Shown in pieces: positions 1-5,486 of a stretch of 6,430 bases of DNA (the stretch's first letter is position 1; the number at the start of each line of letters is the position of its first letter). The notes under the pieces are model-generated. The model did not search any database and had not been told where the DNA came from. It saw nothing but the letters and a program-made list of their open reading frames with translations. A program made the translations under genes and the position numbers. The DNA comes from Omnitrophica bacterium RBG_13_46_9. Lineage in GTDB: Bacteria; Omnitrophota; Gorgyraeia; JABMRN01; RBG-13-46-9. The stretch lies in NCBI GenBank assembly GCA_001804045.1, contig MHFD01000085.1, positions 2,217 through 8,646 of the forward strand, read 5' to 3'.

Positions 1-112
1 AATATACGTATTCATCGTTGGTCAGCTGATGGGCTATTTTAAAACTGCCGAAACGCAGTAAAAAGGCAAATATGACAAGAAACGCTAATATCGGGATTCT
101 ATATCTTTTCAT
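1..112 (-). CDS. Probable GT39/ArnT-like membrane glycosyltransferase, N-terminal 37 residues only
   Basis: An ATG at 112-110 opens a frame that runs off the left edge of the window; 37 codons are visible. The start overlaps the stop of the preceding gene as ATGA, and an AAAAGG purine stretch lies a few bases upstream, so translational coupling is likely. The product begins MKRYRIP, continues with one hydrophobic helix at about residues 6-20, and then reads QLTNDEYVY at residues 29-37. A first membrane helix followed by an acidic Asp-Glu pair at the start of a large periplasmic loop is the usual N-terminal layout of GT-C fold enzymes of the GT39/ArnT/PMT group, where this acidic residue is part of the active site. 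The position behind two other GT-C-type genes fits. Existence of the gene is fairly secure; the family rests on one short motif and could be another multi-membrane protein. Confidence 0.6.
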   Translation of the reverse strand, partial: MKRYRIPILAFLVIFAFLLRFGSFKIAHQLTNDEYVY

Positions 113-2109
113 AACGCCTTTTCCAACTCTCCCAGCCGGTCTTTCGCGGCGGTAAACGCCGGGTTTATGTCAAGAGCGCGCCGCCAATACCGCTTCGCCC
201 GTTCTACATCGTCCTTTAGCCAGTAGGATGTGCCTATATTATAATATAAAGCGCTATTTTCAGGCGAGATAATTATCGCCTTTTCAAAAAAGCCAATCGC
301 TTTATCGAACTGACCGAAGCTATTATACATGTTCCCCAGATCCATTAAAATGCCCACATTCCCGGGCTCGATCCGGTAGGCCTTCTCGAGGAGCCTTAAT
401 GCCGCCGCGAAGTCCTTCTTGTCACGATAGATAGCGCCCAGATACAGGCAGGCGGTCGTGTTGCCCGGGTCCCTTTCAAGCGCCGCATTGAAAAAATCAA
501 ACGCCCCGTCAATTTCATTCTGGTCATACATCAATATGCCCATATTGACATAGCCCAGCGCGGAGTAAGGGCTGAGCTTTATATACTTCTCAAATTCCGA
601 CCGCGCCTCCGCATATTCCTTTCTGTTTTCATAAATCAACCCCAAATAGATATGCGGCTCGTCAAAATCAGCGTCTTTCTCGACGGCACTTTTAAAATGT
701 CCCAGCGCCTCGTCGTAATCCCCCATCTTAAATAATATAATACCGGCGCCGTAATGCCCCCTGGCGTAATCGGGCGATGATTCCATGACCTTCCTTGCCT
801 CATCAAGCGCTTTTTGCGTATCGCCTTTGTCCAAATACGCCAATGCCAGATTGCTTCTCGCTACCGGGTCACCCGGCCTATGTCTAAGGATTTCGGTAAA
901 GAGGGTTACTTCGTCTCTCCAAAAAGCGTTTTGCCTTACGGTTACCGAAGCGTAGATAAACGTTAGACAAATTCCCAGAACAAATGCCCCTCTTTTAAGC
1001 CTGCCCTTAAAGACAACATTGAAAACAGCCACAAGGCAGTAGGAAATAATAAAGAAATATCCTATCGACGGCATATATAACCAGTGGTCCGCCAGAGGGG
1101 CGTTTACTCTGATGATCATGTTCGATACGGGTATAAGGGTTATAAAAAAATATAGCATAAAAAAGCTTACGCCTTTATTTCTGCCCTTTAGCCTAAAAGC
1201 CAGAAAAACTATCAGTAAAACCATGGCTGCAGAGGCCAATACCTTGGGCGAAAAAAAAGTCGTGGCCAAAGATACGCTTTTGCCCATATAGAGGTCAAAA
1301 GGCGCCGCAAGGCAGGTCAGATAACGGGCAATTATCTCCGGGAACGTTATCAGATACTCGTAAAGATCGCTGCCGGGAAAAATTAAAGGGTTCAATTCGC
1401 CAATACGGAACAGCCGAAGCGCGCCGTAGAGCGCCAAAGGAATGATAAACGCGAGATAAGGCAGGAATGTCCGCTTTAGGGAGAGGGGCGCCTTTCTGAA
1501 AATGATATCATATAAAACAAAAATGAACACAGAGATAGCGGCTGTCTCTTTAGACAGAAGCGACAGGATAAATCCGGCAGAGGACGCCAGAAGAAAGCCC
1601 GTATTGGAATCTTCTCTATATCTTATAAAGGCGAGAAAAGAAATAAGAAAAAAACCGGTAAATAACGAATCTGCTCTTCCGGATATATATGTCACGACGG
1701 CGTAATGTACGGGATGGGAGACAAAGAGAACCGATGTCAAAAGAGATAAGATCCTGTTTTTCGCTAAGGCCAGTACGAGAAAAAAAACCAATATGGAGTT
1801 CGCAATATGTATAATCGTATTGGTGAGGTGAAAACCGACCGGATCGAGACCCGATATGCCATAGTCCGCGATATAGCTTAAATTCTGCATGGGTCTATAG
1901 AAAAGCGTTTTTGAAAAATCTGTATTCACCAAATCCTGGATAAATACCTTAAATATATCGGGCTTACGGACTAAGGGGTTTTCCAAAATAAGGTGGCGGT
2001 CATCCCATACAAATCCGTTATAGAAAGAATTGAAATAAACCGTAAGCCCCATTGCGGCAATAATCGATATGCATAAAAAAAGCGGGATAGAAACTTTGTG
2101 TTCTCTCAT
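109..2109 (-). CDS. TMTC-like (DUF1736) polytopic membrane protein with seven C-terminal TPRs; putative O-glycosyltransferase
   Basis: The 666-residue product has two halves. Residues 1-395 contain about ten hydrophobic segments and the signatures of the TMTC/DUF1736 family: a WDD acidic pair after the first helix (35-37), the SHPVH...SGRAD block (131-147), LSKE (185-188), DHWLYMPSIGY (341-351) and RQNAFWRDE (392-400). Residues 413-651 form seven consecutive 34-residue TPR units with regular Pro endings (SSP, KLSP, RDP, IEP, ISP, INP). Animal TMTC proteins are GT-C O-mannosyltransferases acting on secreted proteins; bacterial relatives are uncharacterised, so sugar and acceptor are inferred. 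The ATG is preceded directly by an in-frame TAG, which fixes it as the earliest start; only a weak AAAG purine tract serves as ribosome binding site. The gene begins 10 bp after the upstream paralogue and overlaps the downstream gene by 4 bp, implying a single transcript. The family call is strong, the enzymatic role moderate. Confidence 0.88.
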   Translation of the reverse strand: MREHKVSIPLFLCISIIAAMGLTVYFNSFYNGFVWDDRHLILENPLVRKPDIFKVFIQDLVNTDFSKTLFYRPMQNLSYIADYGISGLDPVGFHLTNTIIHIANSILVFFLVLALAKNRILSLLTSVLFVSHPVHYAVVTYISGRADSLFTGFFLISFLAFIRYREDSNTGFLLASSAGFILSLLSKETAAISVFIFVLYDIIFRKAPLSLKRTFLPYLAFIIPLALYGALRLFRIGELNPLIFPGSDLYEYLITFPEIIARYLTCLAAPFDLYMGKSVSLATTFFSPKVLASAAMVLLIVFLAFRLKGRNKGVSFFMLYFFITLIPVSNMIIRVNAPLADHWLYMPSIGYFFIISYCLVAVFNVVFKGRLKRGAFVLGICLTFIYASVTVRQNAFWRDEVTLFTEILRHRPGDPVARSNLALAYLDKGDTQKALDEARKVMESSPDYARGHYGAGIILFKMGDYDEALGHFKSAVEKDADFDEPHIYLGLIYENRKEYAEARSEFEKYIKLSPYSALGYVNMGILMYDQNEIDGAFDFFNAALERDPGNTTACLYLGAIYRDKKDFAAALRLLEKAYRIEPGNVGILMDLGNMYNSFGQFDKAIGFFEKAIIISPENSALYYNIGTSYWLKDDVERAKRYWRRALDINPAFTAAKDRLGELEKAL

Positions 2110-2119
2110 CTATCTTTGT

Positions 2120-4168
2120 CTATTTTTCCAGTTTTCCCAATCGCGCTACCGCAAGCGACCTTATCTGCCCCGAGGCATGCGTAACCGTAGCCAGGGCTTT
2201 AAGATAATAGAACTTGGCGCCGTCGGTATCACCATCCATCTCTCTTTTTAAGCCTATATAGTAGTAGCTGATTATCTTAAAGTCCGGCTGCCATGACTCG
2301 GTCCTTAAAAGCAACTCTTCCAGGGCGATCTTTCCCGCGAGGTACTTGGAAATCTCGTTAAACCATATCTGATCGCTGAAGTCCAGGCAAACCTTCTGCC
2401 ACGCCCTAACGGCGCTTTCCTTATCACCCATGGCAAAATACAGCTCCCCCAATCTTAGGTACGCAGCTGCGTAAAAAGAGCGGTAATGGTGGACGGGGGC
2501 ATCGCTTAAAATCTTATTGAATTCCCTAATGCCAGAATCGTAATCGCCTTTCACGAGACAAAGTGTGGCTATCGCGACCTTGGCTTCCGTGGAATCGGGA
2601 CACAAAGCCAGGGCTTTTCTGTATTCACTATGGGCCAAATCATATTTAGCCTGATGTTCATATAAAAGGGCCAGCGATATATGGGCCCTGAAAAGACTCG
2701 GGTCGGTTTTCAGGATCTCTTTGTATTCCTTTACGGCATCGTCAAGCCGGTTTTTTCGGACATAATAATTCGCCATCATCTTTCTCGCAAACGGGTAGTC
2801 TTCCGGGGCGGTCTTTGCCGCTTTCACGGCCTCTTCATATGACTTATCGATTTCCCCTGCGTTATAATAGCCGACGGACAGGTTGAGACGTGCCCTGTAG
2901 TTATCCGGAAACGATTCTATAATCTTTTTGTTAAAAACAATCTCGTTTGCCCAATCAGCATTTCTACGGGCAGTAAGGCAAGCGTACACGCAGACTAAAA
3001 TGGCCGCAAAACATATAACCGAGTATCTCAGCGTCTTTAACATTATAAGTGACTGCGCCCCGGCAGCAATGCGTCCTTGTTCCGTTTTTTTAAGCTTTTC
3101 AAACAACCATACCACCGAAACCGCGATTATTATACAGTAACCTATCGAAGGCAGATACAAAAACCTTTCGGCTATTAATATCTGTATGGGGATGATATTG
3201 GTGACGGGGCCAAGGGTTATAAAAAACCAGAGAACAGAAAAAGAGATGTGTCTGTTTAATCTTCGTAATCTTATAGCCCCGGCCAAGAGCAGCGCTATCG
3301 CCGCAATGGAAATAACCGTAGGCACGTCTCTTATCGAACGTGAAACAGGAAACGTAAGATAATCCGCACACAGTCCTACCGGGTACACAAGCAGTCTGAT
3401 ATAGTAAATCACCCCTCTGGACATGGAGAGAGCGGTGGTATAGATATTACCTGTCCAGTAATCGCACTGGGCTAACTTTCCTATAATATCAAACCGTACG
3501 ATTATATAAAGCTCGAGTATCAGAAAAAAAGGCAAATACCTTATCGCCCTCTCGCTTATTTTTTCTTTCTTTCCGTAAAATGAATCATACAAAATAAGGA
3601 CTACAGGTAGGCTAGCCGCCATCTCTTTGGAAAGCATCGAGCATGCAAATAGCAAAATCGAGGCCGAGTACAGTAAATGGCCCTTATCGCCGCGGTTGAT
3701 ATAGGCGGCTAGAGACGCAAGGTAAAAAAACAGAAACAGGACATCCGACCTGCCCGATATCCACGTTACGGATTCTGTCTGTATTGGGTGGGTCAAAAAA
3801 AATAACGAGGCAAGAAGACCAATAAGTCTATTTTTCACGAGCGATAGAACAATAAAAAACAGAATTATGGCGTTCAAGATATGAAAAAAGAGATTCGTAA
3901 TATGGTAACCCAGAGGGTTTAATCTCCAGACTGAATAATCCAGCGCATAGGATAACGAAAGAAATGGGCGGTAATTTTCGCCTGACAGCACCCCTTTCGC
4001 CAACGCGTCCTGTGACATGAAATAGGCGGGGATGAGACTTAGGTCCTTTATGAAATCGTTATAGATAATAAACGCGGCATCGTCCCATATGAAATCGCCC
4101 CCCAATGAGCCGCTGTAAGCTATTATCCCTATTGAAATAATCAAAAAAAGTATAAAACCGGTTCTCAT
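2120..4168 (-). CDS. TMTC-like (DUF1736) polytopic membrane protein with about six TPRs; tandem paralogue of the next gene
   Basis: The 682-residue product shares its whole architecture with the gene that follows. Residues 1-400 hold about ten hydrophobic segments with WDD (28-30), THPIQTESVTWISGRSD (126-142), LSKE (179-182), AERFLYLPSIGY (333-344) and RRNADWANE (401-409). From about 421 to the end there are roughly six TPR-like units; the last ones are irregular and spaced by a longer linker, unlike the perfect array in the paralogue. It is predicted to lie in the cytoplasmic membrane with the WDD loop and TPRs on the outer face, as in TMTC enzymes. An in-frame TAA two codons upstream makes this ATG the earliest possible start, yet no convincing Shine-Dalgarno sequence precedes it. 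It is the first gene of the three-gene GT-C cassette, 312 bp downstream of the pilin stop and beyond the pilin terminator, so it probably has its own promoter, which I could not identify. O-glycosyl transfer is inferred from the family. Confidence 0.88.
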   Translation of the reverse strand: MRTGFILFLIISIGIIAYSGSLGGDFIWDDAAFIIYNDFIKDLSLIPAYFMSQDALAKGVLSGENYRPFLSLSYALDYSVWRLNPLGYHITNLFFHILNAIILFFIVLSLVKNRLIGLLASLFFLTHPIQTESVTWISGRSDVLFLFFYLASLAAYINRGDKGHLLYSASILLFACSMLSKEMAASLPVVLILYDSFYGKKEKISERAIRYLPFFLILELYIIVRFDIIGKLAQCDYWTGNIYTTALSMSRGVIYYIRLLVYPVGLCADYLTFPVSRSIRDVPTVISIAAIALLLAGAIRLRRLNRHISFSVLWFFITLGPVTNIIPIQILIAERFLYLPSIGYCIIIAVSVVWLFEKLKKTEQGRIAAGAQSLIMLKTLRYSVICFAAILVCVYACLTARRNADWANEIVFNKKIIESFPDNYRARLNLSVGYYNAGEIDKSYEEAVKAAKTAPEDYPFARKMMANYYVRKNRLDDAVKEYKEILKTDPSLFRAHISLALLYEHQAKYDLAHSEYRKALALCPDSTEAKVAIATLCLVKGDYDSGIREFNKILSDAPVHHYRSFYAAAYLRLGELYFAMGDKESAVRAWQKVCLDFSDQIWFNEISKYLAGKIALEELLLRTESWQPDFKIISYYYIGLKREMDGDTDGAKFYYLKALATVTHASGQIRSLAVARLGKLEK

Positions 4169-4249
4169 ATTTTATGCAGGTAATATCAGATCCGTCGACA
4201 CACAGAAAATCAACACTGTTCTTGCCAAGGCTAATTTTCTGAGGCCATT

Positions 4250-4387
4250 ATGGATATAACCTCGCGATTCTGCAGACGTGTTGTCTTGAAGACCTTCATC
4301 AAGATGATGGCGGATGGGGCTTTTATAGCCTTACAACACGTAAAGGCGATATCTCGTCCTCGCACCGTTTTCCGCATATGTCCCTAG
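4250..4387 (+). other. Doubtful 45-codon ORF with a twin-arginine-like motif
   Basis: This is the only plus-strand ORF with a plausible start: GAGG lies 5 bases before the ATG. The 45-residue product has CRRVVLK at residues 8-14, resembling the twin-arginine export consensus (RR-x-hydrophobic-L-K), followed by a moderately hydrophobic stretch that is broken by Lys and Asp. Its stop is 39 bp before the perfect hairpin at 4427-4462, which would also terminate plus-strand transcripts. Against it: no recognisable promoter, no known family, and the minus strand is also open over much of the same stretch, which suggests a decayed fragment. Treat it as a candidate small gene or remnant, more likely not functional. 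Confidence 0.18.
4276..4341 (-). repeat. 9-bp inverted repeat with nested small hairpins in the leader of the TMTC cassette
   Basis: The segments ACGTGTTGT (4276-4284) and ACAACACGT (4333-4341) are exact inverted repeats 48 bp apart. Between or touching them are three small self-complementary units: GGCT/AGCC around a 5-base loop near 4319-4331, CATC/GATG at 4297-4306, and GTCTT-AAGAC at 4283-4293. In the minus-strand transcript this could fold as a branched hairpin about 110 nt before the first TMTC-like gene. It sits in the 312-bp gap 4169-4480, which otherwise holds only the pilin terminator and the doubtful small ORF. No promoter with good spacing was found there. Confidence 0.3.
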
Positions 4388-4426
4388 ACTATTTTTCTGC
4401 GCGAAGGCGGATAAAAACATGGGCAC

Positions 4427-4462
4427 AAAAAAAGCGGCACTTTGTCAAGTGCCGCTTTTTTT
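4427..4462 (-). terminator. Intrinsic terminator of the pilin gene, symmetric and probably bidirectional
   Basis: A perfect 16-bp inverted repeat (4427-4442 with 4447-4462) surrounds a 4-base loop. The stem has the G+C-rich core GCGGCACTT and is flanked by A7 on one side and T7 on the other, giving a U-tract in both directions. It begins 18 bp after the pilin stop codon and should isolate the pilin transcript from the downstream GT-C cassette. Confidence 0.93.
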
Positions 4463-4480
4463 CACACTGATCCGTTACGA

Positions 4481-4816
4481 TTATAGCGCATGGCCTGCTT
4501 TGGTACAGCTGGGAAGCGCGCTAACAGCACCAATAGTATAGGTGCCGGTCGTCGGGCATGCCGGCTGCCTCTTCAGGTAGTCAGGCGTCAAATTTGCCCA
4601 AGTCGGCGTATCTGACTCGGCCTTGCCTTGGTCAATAGCCCAGACCTGCTTGGCACCGTCAATTTGCTTCAGGTTGGCAATACAGGCATTCTGCTGCGCT
4701 GTCGCCCTTGCCCTAACAAAGTTGGGGATGGCTATAGCGGCTAATAAACCTATAATTGCGACTACTATCATAATTTCAACCAGCGTGAAGCCCCGTTTTT
4801 CCTTTAACCACAACAT
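4481..4816 (-). CDS. Type IV pilin / PulG-type pseudopilin with class III signal peptide
   Basis: The 111-residue prepilin begins with a short basic leader (KEKRG) ending at Gly9, followed by the mature start FTLVEIM. Glu14 is the conserved Glu5 of mature pilins, needed for methylation and assembly. Residues 10-30 form the hydrophobic helix IMIVVAIIGLLAAIAI, then PNFVRARATAQ. A prepilin peptidase (PilD) would cleave after Gly9 and methylate Phe10, and the subunit would assemble on the PilC platform into a pilus or pseudopilus. The small C-terminal domain has Cys45, Cys87 and Cys104 and ends in GHAL; the pattern of a Cys-Pro followed by a later Cys and a terminal Gly-His is frequent in short pseudopilins of PVC-type bacteria. 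An AGAGGTG Shine-Dalgarno supports the start. The gene is monocistronic by layout: strong promoter and long leader upstream, terminator 18 bp downstream. Whether it is the major pilin or a minor pseudopilin cannot be decided here. Confidence 0.95.
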   Translation of the reverse strand: MLWLKEKRGFTLVEIMIVVAIIGLLAAIAIPNFVRARATAQQNACIANLKQIDGAKQVWAIDQGKAESDTPTWANLTPDYLKRQPACPTTGTYTIGAVSALPSCTKAGHAL

Positions 4817-4823
4817 CTTGTAT

Positions 4824-4830
4824 CACCTCT
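4824..4830 (-). promoter_or_regulatory. Strong ribosome binding site of the pilin gene
   Basis: On the minus strand AGAGGTG stands 7 bases before the ATG at 4816, close to the anti-Shine-Dalgarno complement and much stronger than the sites of the three downstream membrane-protein genes. It fits high expression of a structural pilin. Confidence 0.8.
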
Positions 4831-4915
4831 CTTTCTTCCCTTTACGCGGTTAGATGCCCCTCATCCTGCCACGCATTCTATGTCTCTTTCGAAAAAATTA
4901 TAATATTATTCCTTC

Positions 4916-5071
4916 TCTAGAGACACTAATTCCGGGATTGACACATAGACTCTGCTTATATTATAGTGAACAGGCTTGATACGAGCAGCTCAATATAAAA
5001 TAATTTTAAATGATGGCTTTTTACTCCATATCGCTACTCGATCGCACAAAGTCATAATATGTGTCTCTAAA
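4916..5071 (-). ncRNA. Candidate structured 5' leader of the pilin mRNA with alternative helices
   Basis: Downstream of the predicted start site (about 5068) the minus-strand RNA begins with segment A, TTTAGAGACACATA (5071-5058). A pairs with segment C, GTGTCTCTAGA (4926-4916), over 11 positions with one G-U, enclosing about 130 nt. A also pairs over 8 bp (GACACATA) with segment B, TCTATGTGTC (4949-4940), and these two pairings exclude each other. Inside lies a second long-range helix, CGAGTAGC (5040-5033) with GCTGCTCG (4989-4982), eight pairs with one G-U. A further copy, D, AGAGACATAGA (4887-4877), can pair with B or C and lies nearer the start codon. I do not recognise a known riboswitch class, including the c-di-GMP aptamers. 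The same repeats could instead be DNA operator sites. Structure is inferred by eye only. Confidence 0.38.
4938..4967 (+). promoter_or_regulatory. Possible plus-strand promoter, antisense to the pilin leader
   Basis: A consensus TTGACA (4938-4943) is followed after 18 bp by TATAGT (4962-4967). Transcription would run rightwards from about 4974, with no plus-strand gene ahead, across the pilin promoter and the omega-RNA-like region. The TTGACA overlaps repeat segment B of the leader and the stretch is A+T-rich, so a chance match is quite possible. Confidence 0.3.
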
Positions 5072-5074
5072 TCT

Positions 5075-5103
5075 AGTATATCACAGAATATATGGCTTGT
5101 CAA
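5075..5103 (-). promoter_or_regulatory. Sigma70-type promoter driving the pilin gene
   Basis: Read on the minus strand, a perfect -35 TTGACA (5103-5098) is separated by exactly 17 bp from TATACT (5080-5075). The spacer ends in TGA, giving an extended -10 (TGn). The start site is expected near 5068, leaving an untranslated leader of about 250 nt before the pilin ATG at 4816. It is the best promoter match in the window and points at the pilin gene. A 9-bp inverted repeat, CTAGATTTA, overlaps the start region and recurs inverted at 5164-5172. Confidence 0.7.
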
Positions 5104-5180
5104 GGCAGCTCCTGTCATAGCATTGCCTACTTTTTGTTCAAAACCTGCATTATGGGGCATGACCTAGATTTAAAAAGGGG

Positions 5181-5354
5181 TTACCGGGAATTTAATACAG
5201 TGAAGCTCCACCGCCTTACAGCGGTGGCTTCTCTTTTTACAGGGTTCCGCTCTATCGGTGGAGCGGAACCCTGAACCGAAAGCCATTCATCCGCGCCCTT
5301 ACAGGCGTGGCTTTCTGGTTCATGGGTAAATGTCCCAGATACCCCATTCCACAT
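5181..5354 (-). pseudogene. Remnant of the TnpB C-terminus (IS200/IS605 family)
   Basis: A 57-residue frame starts at an ATG (5354-5352) and ends at a TAA (5183-5181). From residue 11 it reads HEPESHACKGADEWLSVQG, then ERNPVKREA, in the style of the variable tail that follows the zinc finger in IS200/IS605 TnpB proteins. The RuvC-like catalytic residues and the CxxC zinc finger are absent, and only about 130 bp separate the frame from the pilC stop, so a nuclease of about 370-400 residues cannot be encoded here. The coding resemblance is what one expects because the omega RNA of these elements overlaps the 3' end of tnpB; the overlapping hairpins support this. It is therefore a 5'-truncated element, or a miniature derivative keeping the right end. 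No TnpA, no convincing left end and no target duplication were found. The call rests on recognition of the tail and the hairpins, not on an alignment. Confidence 0.55.
5200..5321 (-). ncRNA. Solitary omega-RNA-like (TnpB right-end) scaffold with three hairpins
   Basis: Three hairpins follow one another on the minus strand. The first pairs GAACC-A-GAAAGCCA (5321-5308) with TGGCTTTCGGTTC (5285-5273): 13 bp with one bulged A, plus an inner CGCC/GGCG stem. The second is a perfect 13-bp stem (5273-5261 with 5252-5240) with an 8-base loop. The third pairs GCCACCGC-type arms (5231-5221 with 5214-5202) with loop TGTAAG and a 2-base bulge, ending in GCTTCAC at 5206-5200. A TnpB tail carrying serial hairpins and a terminal hairpin followed by TTCAC is the form of omega RNAs in IS200/IS605 elements, where the sequence just past this end serves as guide. 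Here that flank starts TGTATTAAATTCCCGG (5199-5184). No tnpB lies nearby, so any activity would need a TnpB in trans. A promoter of its own is not evident; read-through from pilC is possible. Confidence 0.6.
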
Positions 5355-5486
5355 ATTGTATGTTTTCGCTTCTCCTTTTATATCAACCAGATACATAAAA
5401 ATATACAAGTTTTTAGGCTTATCTAAAGGCCTTTATTCCCCGGGCGCATCAATATAAACCGCCTTGCTCTAAGATTACGTCAGGGT

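Noticed and set aside
2928..3371. Open frames on either strand inside the TMTC-like genes
   Set aside because: They overlap strongly supported family domains on the minus strand, have no family features and are shadows of the real genes.
4851..4872. Sigma54-like site (TGGC...GGGGC) upstream of the pilin gene
   Set aside because: The GG and GC elements are separated by 11 bases instead of the required 10, and the -12 half is not TTGC; the sigma70-type promoter at 5075-5103 is far better.
4850..4876. Eight-codon upstream ORF (MRGRMRGI) in the pilin leader, just below repeat segment D
   Set aside because: No Shine-Dalgarno sequence precedes the ATG, and so short a frame is expected by chance; kept only as a curiosity in case the leader proves regulatory.
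4896..4916. AT palindrome followed by T6 on the minus strand, terminator-like within the pilin leader
   Set aside because: The stem is A-T only with almost no loop, too weak for an intrinsic terminator as drawn.
4976..5274. Plus-strand frames of about 60 codons in the pilC-pilin spacer
   Set aside because: They use a TTG start or lack ribosome sites, resemble no family and cross the pilin promoter and omega-RNA-like hairpins.
5202..5310. Two hairpins sharing the loop CTTACA, considered as a CRISPR-like repeat pair
   Set aside because: There are only two imperfect copies with different stems and no spacers; the TnpB right-end interpretation explains them better.
5424..5435. 12-bp palindrome TAAAGGCCTTTA downstream of pilC
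   Set aside because: There is no loop and no U-tract directly after it; as a terminator for pilC it is unconvincing.
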